Assembly: GCA_934699095.1 (NCBI GenBank)
Contig: CAKUVI010000004.1
Location: forward strand, 62,001-126,000
From: an uncultured Bacteroidales bacterium
GTDB lineage: Bacteria > Bacteroidota > Bacteroidia > Bacteroidales > WCHB1-69
Reading direction: 5' to 3'
DNA: 64,000 nucleotides
Notes under the pieces: generated by a model
Told to the model about the DNA's origin: nothing
The model's database searches: none
The model's input: the letters and a program-made list of their open reading frames with translations, nothing else
Made by a program: the position numbers and the translations under genes
Part shown: positions 45,035-54,200 of the stretch, one piece after another
Numbering within the stretch: the first letter of the stretch is position 1
Layout of the letters: each line of letters opens with the position of its first letter

Positions 45035-46909
45035 TTACAAATTACTTTGTCTTAAATAAATCATCAGTGCTGTTATATCAGAAGGACTTACACCGCTTAC
45101 ACGCGATGCTTGACCTAAATTTACAGGTTGCAATTTGGACAATTTTTCACGAGCCTCATTTGATAAAGATTTCAGGTTCTTATAATCAAAATTTTGCGGT
45201 ATTTTAATATTATCCAAATTCGAAAGGTGTTGAACAAGTTCCTCCTCCTTTTTTATATAACTTGCGTATTTGATAAATGTTTCGGCATTGATAATTTGTT
45301 CCTCAGATGCACCCAACGATTTAATATATTCAGCAAGGCCATCATCATAATCGATAAGGTCATGAATGGATATCTGCGGACGCAATAGAACTGTTTCGAG
45401 TTTGACGTTTTGTTCGAGTGGAGATGTACCTCTTTTACTCATCAAATCGTTGAAGACAGTATATTTCGCAGAATGATGTTTGATATAGTCTATTAAATTA
45501 TTTTGTTTTTCATATTTAATTTTGAAAGAAGCATATCTTTCGTCAGATATTATTCCAAGATCATATGCTATTGGAGTAAGTCTAAAATCTGCATTATCCT
45601 GACGTAGCAAAATTCTGTATTCGGCACGAGAGGTGAACATTCTATAAGGATCTTGAACACCTTTAGTAACAAGGTCATCAATCAGCACACCAATATAAGC
45701 TTGAGACCTGGAGAGGACAAGTGGTTCATCATAGTTTAGTGAAAGATGGGCATTAATTCCTGCCATCAATCCCTGACAGGCAGCTTCCTCATATCCTGTG
45801 GTACCGTTAACCTGACCAGCTAAATAGAGGTTTTTGATAATTTTAGATTCTAAGGAGTAATGTAACTGAGTAGGATCAAAATAATCATATTCTATAGCGT
45901 AGCCTGGACGATATATTTCTGCATTTTTCAAACCTGGAATCAGGTGCATAGCTTCAACCTGTATATCTTCCGGCAGGGATGAGGAGAAACCGTTTAAGTA
46001 ATATTCGTTTGTGTTCCTTCCTTCCGGTTCGAGGAAGAGCTGGTGTCTGTTTCTTTCGGAAAATCTTACTATTTTATCTTCGATTGATGGACAATATCTT
46101 GGACCAACACCTTGAATACGTCCTTGGAACATTGGAGATTTTTCGAATCCTTTTTGTAAGATTTCGTGAACCGCTTCATTTGTATATGTTATCCAGCAGC
46201 TTAACTGATTCTCTAATTTTGGTGTATCGGTGAATGAAAAACAACCGGGATTATCTTCACCTTTTTGCTCCTCCATTTTTGAAAAGTCAACAGTTCTTCC
46301 GTCTATGCGCACCGGAGTACCTGTTTTGAGTTTCTTGGTAGTTATTCCGGCGGCTTTAAGTTGATCTGACAATCCTAAGGAAGCCTCCTCTCCAATCCTG
46401 CCCCCTGAAAAGTTTACCTCACCTACATGAATTTTGCCATTTAGAAATGTCCCGTTTGTTAATATGACCTTTTTTGAATAGAATACCTTTCCGAGTTGTG
46501 TTTTGACGCCTGTAACTTTATCACCCTCCAATATAAGTTCGGTCACTGTGTCCTGACGCAAACAAAGGTTGGGAGTGTTTTCCAAAACTTGACGCCAAAA
46601 TAGAGAAAATAAAGTCTTATCACACTGGGCTCGCGGACTCCACATGGCAGGTCCCTTAGACCTGTTGAGAAGTCGATACTGAATCATTGTATTGTCTGTC
46701 ACTATGCCTGTCATCCCACCTAAAGCATCTATCTCACGCACGATTTGTCCCTTGGCAATTCCTCCGATTGCCGGATTACATGACATCTGAGCAACAAGTG
46801 AAAGGTTCATCGTTATCAACAAAACTCGTCTTCCAAGTTTTGCTGAAACAACCGCTGCCTCACAACCAGCATGACCAGCCCCAACTACTATTATATCATA
46901 ACTATTCAT
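45035..46909 (-). CDS. mnmG: tRNA uridine-5-carboxymethylaminomethyl modification enzyme MnmG
   Basis: MnmG (GidA) is the FAD protein that, with MnmE, modifies the wobble uridine of several tRNAs. The 624-residue length is normal. The FAD-binding motif VVGAGHAGCEAA is at ~6-17. The family-diagnostic CNPAIGGIAKGQIVREIDAL is at ~45-64, and KTGTPVRIDGRTVDFS and EYDYFDPTQL follow. The helical C-terminal MnmE-binding domain ends QASRVSGVSPSDITALMIYL. It is the last gene of the probable rpiB-mnmG operon, 55 bp after ybeY. Confidence 0.98.
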   Translation of the reverse strand: MNSYDIIVVGAGHAGCEAAVVSAKLGRRVLLITMNLSLVAQMSCNPAIGGIAKGQIVREIDALGGMTGIVTDNTMIQYRLLNRSKGPAMWSPRAQCDKTLFSLFWRQVLENTPNLCLRQDTVTELILEGDKVTGVKTQLGKVFYSKKVILTNGTFLNGKIHVGEVNFSGGRIGEEASLGLSDQLKAAGITTKKLKTGTPVRIDGRTVDFSKMEEQKGEDNPGCFSFTDTPKLENQLSCWITYTNEAVHEILQKGFEKSPMFQGRIQGVGPRYCPSIEDKIVRFSERNRHQLFLEPEGRNTNEYYLNGFSSSLPEDIQVEAMHLIPGLKNAEIYRPGYAIEYDYFDPTQLHYSLESKIIKNLYLAGQVNGTTGYEEAACQGLMAGINAHLSLNYDEPLVLSRSQAYIGVLIDDLVTKGVQDPYRMFTSRAEYRILLRQDNADFRLTPIAYDLGIISDERYASFKIKYEKQNNLIDYIKHHSAKYTVFNDLMSKRGTSPLEQNVKLETVLLRPQISIHDLIDYDDGLAEYIKSLGASEEQIINAETFIKYASYIKKEEELVQHLSNLDNIKIPQNFDYKNLKSLSNEAREKLSKLQPVNLGQASRVSGVSPSDITALMIYLRQSNL

Positions 46910-46963
46910 ATATTTTCACGTGGAAAGTAATCAAAAAACATTGTTAATCAACAATTTATAAAA

Positions 46964-47371
46964 TTATAACATGTTTAAATATTCGTTTTCCTTTTGCCTC
47001 ATCAGATTGGCTTCCTCATCGGTTTTGTCCTTATATCCACATAGATGCATAGTTCCATGAACTAATACTCTGTGTAATTCGTTGTAAAAATCTACACTAA
47101 ATTTTTCGGAATTGTCTTTCACCCGATCCAAACTTATAAGTATGCTTCCGTTAACAACTGTTCCTACATTGTAATCAAATGTTATAATGTCAGTGTATGT
47201 ATCGTGATTAAGATATTTTATATTCTGTGATAACATATATTCATCATTGCAAAACTGGTAGGATATATCACCGGGAATGAATCCTTCCATTCTTATTGCA
47301 TTATTCAACCATAACTTTTCATTTAGGCCTATTTCTAATTCGGCTTCCTCTATGTATTCGAATGTTATCAT
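46964..47371 (-). CDS. ybeY: rRNA maturation endonuclease YbeY-like
   Basis: YbeY is a metal-dependent RNase needed for 16S rRNA 3'-end maturation and ribosome quality control. The 135-residue protein has the core strand TDIITFDYNVG and the helix LHRVLVHGTMHLCGYKDKTD. The usual motif is HGxLHLxGYDH, with three metal-binding histidines. Here the first two are present, but the third position is not His (GYKDKT). I believe this variant is common in Bacteroidota, so it may be clade-specific rather than a defect. It is followed closely by mnmG. Confidence 0.9.
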   Translation of the reverse strand: MITFEYIEEAELEIGLNEKLWLNNAIRMEGFIPGDISYQFCNDEYMLSQNIKYLNHDTYTDIITFDYNVGTVVNGSILISLDRVKDNSEKFSVDFYNELHRVLVHGTMHLCGYKDKTDEEANLMRQKENEYLNML

Positions 47372-47373
47372 TT

Positions 47374-48402
47374 TTAATGAACAATTGAAATCTTTGATGA
47401 ATATTTACATTTTTCCTTTGTAATCTCCACAATATAAAAACCATTATCTATATCACTGACAGATATGAAATGTGATTTTAACCCTGTTATATACTTCACG
47501 ACCCTACCATAAATGTCATAAACAAGAATATTTAATTTTTCGTTGTTTTCAGGAAAGTCTATATACAAAATATCTGTTGCTGGATTTGGATATAACGGAT
47601 ATTTAAATTCAAAATTTGATATGGAAGTGGAATCATCAGGCAAGGAATCTTCTGTATAATCCCAACTATCCAAAGAATCGAAAACGATCATTTTTACTGA
47701 ATTCTTTACTATATCGGCTACCTCGTCATCTAATTCTCCATTCCATAAAATTTGTTGAGGATCGGTTCCTTCAAACAATGTGTAAAAACAACAAGCAGCA
47801 ATATATGAACCTATATAGGATGGATGACTTCCATCTGATTGATATAATTCTAATTGAGGATAATTATCCCTTATGTAATGCCAAACCTTGCCTACCGGAG
47901 ACAATAAAGACTTATTGTCATGTGCCATCAAAGTGTACCTTAGATTTAACATACTATCCATACCTTCGTATGTACATAAAGGTTCAAAATATTGACAATT
48001 TTGAGAATCCCCATCTCTCCTGCCCCAAGTCATATAAAATACAGGTTTGGAATCTGGATTATATTCTCTTATTAATTCACATAATTGCTTGGCATATGGG
48101 TAGCAATCTTGGTTAAATTGATTGTCAGGGAAAGATGGCAACTGACTTTGTTCTTGTAATACAACAAAATCCCAACCACCTTGTTTGATCTTATCAGCTG
48201 ACACTGTCAAATGCTGCTTAAAAGTATAACCACCGGGCGTACTTTGATCATACACTAATGCTTCGCCAAATGAAGAGTAAATATTGGATATTAAATCGGG
48301 AAGATTGTTTACATAGGTATAACTATTTCCAATAAAAAGGACTTTATGCTGTGCGCTTGCTGTAAAGCAGAGAACAGTAAATAAAAATATCAACTTACGC
48401 AT
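47374..48402 (-). CDS. T9SS-secreted SGNH/GDSL-like hydrolase
   Basis: The 342-residue protein has signal peptide MRKLIFLFTVLCFTASAQ. An SGNH-type domain follows. The nucleophile block VLFIGNSYTYVNNLPDLI is at ~20-37. Further on are the oxyanion-type segment YTFKQHLTVS, DFVVLQEQSQLPSFPD, and the Asp/His block SDGSHPSYIGSYIAAC near residue 210. From ~265 a T9SS type A sorting domain follows (YPLYPNPATDILYID, then VYDIYGRVVKYI and GFYIVEI). It is probably a secreted, surface-attached esterase; the substrate is unknown. It overlaps the upstream gene by 8 bp and ends 2 bp before ybeY. Confidence 0.82.
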   Translation of the reverse strand: MRKLIFLFTVLCFTASAQHKVLFIGNSYTYVNNLPDLISNIYSSFGEALVYDQSTPGGYTFKQHLTVSADKIKQGGWDFVVLQEQSQLPSFPDNQFNQDCYPYAKQLCELIREYNPDSKPVFYMTWGRRDGDSQNCQYFEPLCTYEGMDSMLNLRYTLMAHDNKSLLSPVGKVWHYIRDNYPQLELYQSDGSHPSYIGSYIAACCFYTLFEGTDPQQILWNGELDDEVADIVKNSVKMIVFDSLDSWDYTEDSLPDDSTSISNFEFKYPLYPNPATDILYIDFPENNEKLNILVYDIYGRVVKYITGLKSHFISVSDIDNGFYIVEITKEKCKYSSKISIVH

Positions 48403-48826
48403 CTACTCTTTTCTCGGATTTAACAACTGTAGTATTCACGGACCTATTTATTGCAGTAAATTTGGTTTTCACGTGAAAAGAGGATGTAAGTTGCATATTA
48501 TCAGATGAAAATTGCAATTCGTCTGATAAACGTTGCATTACAAATAAAACTGTATTTTCACCTGTATTATCAGAAGATAACTTTTCAAAACTGCCTCCTG
48601 TTAGATAATAGTTCATGCTGACCTCATCATCAGAAATCTGATATTCTATGTCAACTGAAAAATTTGATACAGAATCTTTAAGATAATCACACACCATCTG
48701 GTTAAACATAGATAGAGTACCAAATTGATTTACTATGTTAAAATCGTCACAAATTTTCTCTAATACCTGTAACGACTTTTCATACATTGTGTTATTGCCT
48801 AAATGTTCTAACTTAATTTCAATCAT
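48395..48826 (-). CDS. Uncharacterised 143-residue protein
   Basis: This small soluble-looking protein has no signal peptide: MIEIKLEHLGNNTMYEKSLQ, a helical VLEKICDDFNIVNQFGTLSM, a strand pair around VDIEYQISDDEVSMNYYLTG and a C-terminal SSFHVKTKFTAINRSVNTTV. The N-terminal helix with a following acidic beta segment loosely recalls HATPase-like regulators, but no nucleotide-binding motif is visible, so I leave it unassigned. It lies 7 bp after the DUF4175 gene and overlaps the SGNH gene, so it is a true operon member. Confidence 0.65.
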   Translation of the reverse strand: MIEIKLEHLGNNTMYEKSLQVLEKICDDFNIVNQFGTLSMFNQMVCDYLKDSVSNFSVDIEYQISDDEVSMNYYLTGGSFEKLSSDNTGENTVLFVMQRLSDELQFSSDNMQLTSSFHVKTKFTAINRSVNTTVVKSEKRVDA

Positions 48827-48833
48827 AATGATG

Positions 48834-51800
48834 TTATTCTATGTTGTAGAAATAATTGTTTGCCTTTAACTTATAATAATAGTTCAAATTCGCAGGTACT
48901 GAACGTAACATCTCATTTTGATTGTTATGCTCTTTATCAAAATTCCAGTCTTTCGGTGGATTGAAATTTTGAATTTGACGTGATTCTGTTGACTTCCTTT
49001 CTTTGTCTTTTTCCTGTTGCAACTCCGCCTTTTCACTTTGTAACAATCGAGTAGTTATGTCTTTCTGCCTGTTAATAGTCTGTTGGGTTATTGTTCGGTT
49101 TACAAGTTCTTTTTCGGTCTTTTGCATCTCTTCAATGATCTTATCCAATGCTTTGTCGCCAACACCGTTTAATGACTTTTGTTCAGCTTGGTAATCCTGT
49201 AACATCTTTCGTATTGCCTCCTGTTGGGCTGCCATCTTAGCAAACTGTTCACTCATGCTCATCTTTTGTCCGGTCTGCCCCTGTTGACCCTTTTGGTCCA
49301 TGGAACGTTTCATCGCCTCCATCTGGCGATTTAACTGTTGCTGTAATTCCCGTGCAGATGCTTTCTTCGACTTTCCTTTTCCTCCTGGTTTATTGCATGA
49401 TCCCCCACCCGATTTGTTGCATCGAGCCTGACTCTGCTTCTGCTCCTGCTGCATTTCCTTCATCGATTCCATCAACATTAACGCTAAATTGTTCATCGAT
49501 GTCAAAGCGAACTGCTGGTTCTTTGTAGCAACTGATATGCGGCGGTTTTGCAACTCTTTCTGCGAAACCTCTATATTGTTCTGAACCTTCGAAACCTCCT
49601 TCTGTATGAACGGCTTTACAGCCGCCTGACGACGCGCTAAAGCATTTAATGAATCCTCTATGTGATTCATGTTTTGCTTTATTTCAAACTGTTTTTTTAA
49701 TAAATCGGTTACAGATGCAGATATTGAAGTAGTCTTTTGTGTTTTCTTCATTACCTCCTCCTGATCAAAGGATATCTTTACCAAATTGTCGAGGATTTGC
49801 CTTATAGTGGCTATGTCCTCTGTTATACTCTCTAACTCACTTTCATTGAAGTCCTGCTCCATCTGCTCCGCCATCTTGTCTATATCGTCAGCTGCCTTCT
49901 TTTGATTGTCTGCAGATTTTGAACGGTTGTTCTTCTCCAAATTTTGAGCGCTCTGCCGCATATTCTCGTCTGCGTCCTTTTGCAACTCACTGTTGTCTTT
50001 GAATTTGGTTGGATCTTCCAACTGGTCGTTTAACTTCTTTAACTCCTGAATGTCTTTCTTTATATCATCATACTTTTTCTGCAATTCCTGCTGATTCTTT
50101 TGCAACGATTCCTTCGAATTCTGCTTGTTTTCAGTTTTATCAGCGTTCTTCCTGAGCTCTTCCGACAATTTTCGCATGTCGTTTACTGCCTCATTTAACT
50201 TCTTCTCAACTTCCAACTGCTTGTATAACTGCAATTGCTGGTCCAAGGATTCGTTAATATCCTGAGTAGATAGCTTCATCTTGTCCATCTGTTCCTGGAT
50301 TTGATTCTTGTTCATATTCTGCATCATCGCCTCCAATTCCTTCAACATCTCCTTCATCTCATCCGAAAGTATTTCATCCATCCTCTTCTCCAACTCTTGC
50401 TGCTTCTTTAAAATGTCTTCATTGTAATCTTTGTATTGATTCTCTACCTGATGCTGATTCTCCTGCTGTCTCTTCAATTCGTTAATCTTATCCTGCAATT
50501 TTTTGTAATCATTCATCAACTTTTCCAAATTCTTCTTATCCTGCCAAGATAACTCTTTCTGTTGCATCATTTTTTGCTGCATTTTTTCTATCTCCTTGGC
50601 AAGATCCTTCGACTCCTTCATTAAATCATTGTAGTCTGATTTAGTCTGTTCTTCCGATTTTTCAATGTCTTTTTCTATCTCTTCCAATGAACGAACACTA
50701 TAAACCTGAACTGAGGATTTTGTAGATTTTGAACCATTAACTCCGTCATTATCAAATACTTGGAAATAATACTCTATTTTTTCTCCAGGATTTAAATTCA
50801 ACATGTTCTGATCAAAATAGTAATAGAAATCCTGAATTGTCACTCCATGCTGAATTCCTATCGGTATCACATTGTTCGATGAGATAACCTTGTTATTCTT
50901 GTCAAGTTTACTGTAAACAAACTGCAACTTTGTCAAGCCGTAGTCATCCCTTATATTGCCTTTGAAATATATCCTGTCATTGTATGCAGAATCCATCTGA
51001 GATTGGACGTAAATATCTGGATACATGTCTTTTACAACTACAACCTCATCTGTGAGCGTATCCTTCCCGGTCATATACTTGTTCTTATTCAAAACTGAAT
51101 AAGTGAATGAATTTTTTGCAACTACATTTACAAGATAGTTGTCTTTTTCAGAGGAAATAGTCTTTTCATGGTCATCTACAATCAAAATCAGATTTTCAGA
51201 GTTTCTCGTTATGAAATTCCATGTTATCTTTGTTCCCTCAGGCACAGTGAGATTTGTTACATTCTCCAACACCTCATCCGGTTTGTTCAAATATGATGGA
51301 TAGTTCAAAGAAATATTGAATCCTAACATTACAGGTTTCGGAAGAACCTCTATGTTGTAAGGAACAGATTGTACTTCATCAGTAACTATTTGAAAATCAG
51401 TAGATTTTTGTAGATTTGTAAATGTATATGAAAAATCTGTATTTGAATTCTTCACACACTTGTAATTGTGGTCTTTGTATTTTATGAATACCTCTTCAGG
51501 TATCTCCTTTCCATCAACCCTTATATTAACGGTGTAATCCTCATATTGGAAGGCCTTCAAAGAGTCGTTAAGCACTGAAAAGTAGTAAGGGGCTGGTTTT
51601 TCGTAGTTTTCAGAATAGTTTACTATTCGTTTTGTAGGTTCTGTGAACAATTCTTTCTTAATTGAGAAAAGCAAAAGGAAAAGAGCTATTGGAAGAAGTG
51701 CCCAAAGCGCTATTTTTTTGGTCTTTTTTACCGGTATTGCTTGGACGAAAGAATATGTTTTCAGGTTATCCACCTTGGAATCTATGGCTGCAAGCAGAAT

Positions 51801-52187
51801 GTCGTAGCTTGCGTAATCACCTTTTTCAAGCTGTTTTTGAAGTTCGAAAAGATTAAGCAGCTTGTCGTCAATCTGGTTGAAATGTTTTCCTATTATTCGC
51901 GCCACTTCCTCGTTTGAAAGCTGCTTTCCAAGTCCCGCTATCTTCAAAGCCGGTATTATAATACTGAAAACAGCAGTTATTGCTGCAAGTGCTATGAAAG
52001 AATAGAATAAAACAGTTCTTACAACAGAGTTGGAATATGAGAAATACTCAAACAGAGAGAATGCTATGAAAGTGAACAATAGTATAAGTACAAAGAAAAT
52101 AATTCCTTTGTAGAGCTTGTTCAGGTAAAATTTCTTTAGAAAATGCCTGATCTTATCATTCAAAATCTGAATCTTTGAGGATCTCAT
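48834..52187 (-). CDS. DUF4175-type membrane and coiled-coil protein
   Basis: The 1117-residue protein has N-terminal helices around residues 25-85 (GIIFFVLILLFTFIAFSLFE, VLFYSFIALAAITAVFSIII) and another at ~157-175. An Ig-like outside region of ~300 residues follows (YFQVFDNDGVNGSKSTK). From ~510 to ~1080 it is an almost continuous Gln/Lys/Glu coiled coil (MQQKMMQQKELSWQDKKNLE). A short Cys/Gly insert lies near residue 925 (RCNKSGGGSCNKPGGKGKSK). This architecture matches DUF4175-family proteins of Bacteroidota, of unknown function. Its start overlaps the LutB-like gene by 32 bp. Confidence 0.82.
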   Translation of the reverse strand: MRSSKIQILNDKIRHFLKKFYLNKLYKGIIFFVLILLFTFIAFSLFEYFSYSNSVVRTVLFYSFIALAAITAVFSIIIPALKIAGLGKQLSNEEVARIIGKHFNQIDDKLLNLFELQKQLEKGDYASYDILLAAIDSKVDNLKTYSFVQAIPVKKTKKIALWALLPIALFLLLFSIKKELFTEPTKRIVNYSENYEKPAPYYFSVLNDSLKAFQYEDYTVNIRVDGKEIPEEVFIKYKDHNYKCVKNSNTDFSYTFTNLQKSTDFQIVTDEVQSVPYNIEVLPKPVMLGFNISLNYPSYLNKPDEVLENVTNLTVPEGTKITWNFITRNSENLILIVDDHEKTISSEKDNYLVNVVAKNSFTYSVLNKNKYMTGKDTLTDEVVVVKDMYPDIYVQSQMDSAYNDRIYFKGNIRDDYGLTKLQFVYSKLDKNNKVISSNNVIPIGIQHGVTIQDFYYYFDQNMLNLNPGEKIEYYFQVFDNDGVNGSKSTKSSVQVYSVRSLEEIEKDIEKSEEQTKSDYNDLMKESKDLAKEIEKMQQKMMQQKELSWQDKKNLEKLMNDYKKLQDKINELKRQQENQHQVENQYKDYNEDILKKQQELEKRMDEILSDEMKEMLKELEAMMQNMNKNQIQEQMDKMKLSTQDINESLDQQLQLYKQLEVEKKLNEAVNDMRKLSEELRKNADKTENKQNSKESLQKNQQELQKKYDDIKKDIQELKKLNDQLEDPTKFKDNSELQKDADENMRQSAQNLEKNNRSKSADNQKKAADDIDKMAEQMEQDFNESELESITEDIATIRQILDNLVKISFDQEEVMKKTQKTTSISASVTDLLKKQFEIKQNMNHIEDSLNALARRQAAVKPFIQKEVSKVQNNIEVSQKELQNRRISVATKNQQFALTSMNNLALMLMESMKEMQQEQKQSQARCNKSGGGSCNKPGGKGKSKKASARELQQQLNRQMEAMKRSMDQKGQQGQTGQKMSMSEQFAKMAAQQEAIRKMLQDYQAEQKSLNGVGDKALDKIIEEMQKTEKELVNRTITQQTINRQKDITTRLLQSEKAELQQEKDKERKSTESRQIQNFNPPKDWNFDKEHNNQNEMLRSVPANLNYYYKLKANNYFYNIE

Positions 52188-53283
52188 TAGGGTTGTCTTC
52201 GTGAGGTGGTGTGAATGAAATGTTGAAATAATCAGATGAATTTTCAGAATAGTACTTGCTCAACATCTTGTTTCTTCCAAAAAATCTTTTTATAAATATG
52301 AATTTCAAAATAGGATTGTTGGTTCTGTTTATATTTGACCTTTTTTGGAATAAAGAATAGAGTTGTTTTGGTCTGGAAGGACTAACAACCATATTGGAAG
52401 CCTGCATTTCGTAGAGCATGAGCTTCGTGAGTGGTATTTTAACAGGACAAACATCATCACAAGCTCCACAAAGTGTTGTGTGTTTGAAAATATGCTGTGC
52501 TCTGTTGTAGTTATCGTATGTATTTAATTTCACGATGTCAATCGGGGATACCGCATCAGTGTCGCTGTTGTTTGCAACAGGACAAACTTCCATGCATCTG
52601 CCGCAATTGATACAGTAGAGAGAAGATACCAAATCTTCGGAAAGCAGAATATCTTCTATCTTGTTAAGGTTAAGAATAACGGTAAGTCCCACTTCCTGCT
52701 GCGTTATTGTTGCATCTGATGAATATACAGTCGTTGAGGGAAGTACGTATGTAGGCTTGTCCTGTATTATCCGTATATCTTCGGGGAGGTCCTTCTCTCT
52801 GTCCTTTCTTCTGAGAGATATGAAGAGCGAAAGATCCTCATAAGAAGAAATAACCTGGTCTATATTTACTATAACAACTAAATTTTTTGCCTTGTTAAAG
52901 CAATTTTGCGATTCTCTGTTCAAGAAAACGAGCGATCCGGTGTCACAAACTGCAAAATCAGAATCCACAATCAGCAGATCTATGTCATCAGATGAGTTTT
53001 CCACACTCTTTACATCGATTATATCGCAATTAGGAAGTTTTCCAGAAGCATAAGTATCAGAATCAATGCAGACGCGGGTCAGATATTTTGATTCGGCAAT
53101 ATTTCCTATGGTGGAAGTAAGCGAATCAGCGTCCTTTGTCCACATCACGCTAACACCCCTGTCAGACAAAATCTTGTCGAAATCGAGAAGATATTTGTCC
53201 ATATTGTCGAAAAAATTATGCCGTAGGGCATACATTTTATCTCTGACAGCATCAAAATTATGTTCTGGAAACAATTTTTTCAT
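52156..53283 (-). CDS. LutB-like LUD-domain iron-sulfur protein
   Basis: The 375-residue cytoplasmic protein has an N-terminal LUD domain (LTRVCIDSDTYASGKLPNCD, ISLRRKDREKDLPEDIRIIQ). A ferredoxin-like part carries two 4Fe-4S cysteine sets, CINCGRCMEVCPV at ~226-238 and CGACDDVCPVKIP at ~275-287. This resembles LutB of the LutABC lactate oxidation complex, but lutA and lutC are not here and the LUD part is diverged. It could be an electron carrier for another oxidation. Its ATG overlaps the rpiB stop (TGATG). Confidence 0.8.
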   Translation of the reverse strand: MKKLFPEHNFDAVRDKMYALRHNFFDNMDKYLLDFDKILSDRGVSVMWTKDADSLTSTIGNIAESKYLTRVCIDSDTYASGKLPNCDIIDVKSVENSSDDIDLLIVDSDFAVCDTGSLVFLNRESQNCFNKAKNLVVIVNIDQVISSYEDLSLFISLRRKDREKDLPEDIRIIQDKPTYVLPSTTVYSSDATITQQEVGLTVILNLNKIEDILLSEDLVSSLYCINCGRCMEVCPVANNSDTDAVSPIDIVKLNTYDNYNRAQHIFKHTTLCGACDDVCPVKIPLTKLMLYEMQASNMVVSPSRPKQLYSLFQKRSNINRTNNPILKFIFIKRFFGRNKMLSKYYSENSSDYFNISFTPPHEDNPNEILKDSDFE

Positions 53284-53714
53284 CAGTGTTTGATATCGAT
53301 TTTATTAATTCTGTTCTGGTGTCTTCCACCTTCAAAAGTGGCATTTAAATAAGAATCTATTATTTCAAACGCATATTCGGCTTTTATGAAGCGGGCGGGG
53401 AGCACCAAAATGTTGGAGTTGTTGTGTTGTTTTGCAAGGGCAGATATTTCAGGTGACCAGCAAAGGGCTGCTCTGATGCCTGCATGTTTGTTGGCGGTTA
53501 TGGCCATGCCGTTGCCTGTTCCGCAAATCAAAATGCCTACACTCTCGCTGTCGTTCAAAACATTATCAGCAACCTTGTGGGCAAAATCAGGATAGTCAAC
53601 ACTCTCGTTGGAAAATGTCCCCATATCTCTGAATTCAAACTTCTCTCCATAACGCTTTATTACAGCATCTTTCAAATCAAAACCTGCATGGTCTGAACCA
53701 ATGTATATTCTCAT
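53283..53714 (-). CDS. rpiB: Ribose-5-phosphate isomerase B
   Basis: RpiB interconverts ribose-5-phosphate and ribulose-5-phosphate in the pentose phosphate pathway. The 143-residue protein has the family N-terminus IYIGSDHAGFDLKDAVIKRY and the active-site loop ILICGTGNGMAITANKHAGI with its conserved cysteine. RAALCWSPEISALAKQHNNS and ILVLPARFI follow, and the GGRHQNRI tail is also typical. It heads the long minus-strand operon ending with mnmG and has a TATTTTTG box 24 bp upstream. Confidence 0.96.
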   Translation of the reverse strand: MRIYIGSDHAGFDLKDAVIKRYGEKFEFRDMGTFSNESVDYPDFAHKVADNVLNDSESVGILICGTGNGMAITANKHAGIRAALCWSPEISALAKQHNNSNILVLPARFIKAEYAFEIIDSYLNATFEGGRHQNRINKIDIKH

Positions 53715-54200
53715 ATCCTTATAATTTTACAAGTTTGCAAAAATACAAAAAAGATGAACGTTTTATTTTCCAAATTTTAATTTTTGCCTTCGGGTAAATT
53801 CTAATCTTTAAGAATTAAAATTTTAAACAGGATATTATTAATGCTGTTAATTGGTTGATATTAAATTCAAGAAAAATTTTGTGTTTTGAGTTATTAAAAG
53901 TAATTAACATCTAAAAGTTGATATTGTTAATTGTAACTATCAGATTTTTAAAAGGTATGAATTTTTCCGAAACTTCTTTCAATTTTTTTTTAGTTGATAA
54001 AATGAGAATATTTATGAGTGTTCGAATGTTCATAATCGTTGTTAAAAAATGATAGAAAATGTGAAGTTTTTTATTTTATAAAATTTATCCACAAAGTTTT
54101 CAAATCGTAACTCGCATTATTTTGATAAATCACCTATTTATGAACAATTTAAAGTTAAAAGCTTATAAAAAATTGTGCTACAATAAAATAGGCCATTGAT
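53715..54200. other. AT-rich intergenic region
   Basis: Apart from the rpiB promoter box I find no gene, RNA fold or terminator here. The sequence is very AT-rich with short poly-A/T runs. Confidence 0.6.
53738..53745 (-). promoter_or_regulatory. Promoter -7 box of the rpiB operon
   Basis: TATTTTTG on the minus strand, 23 bp before the rpiB ATG. Confidence 0.6.
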
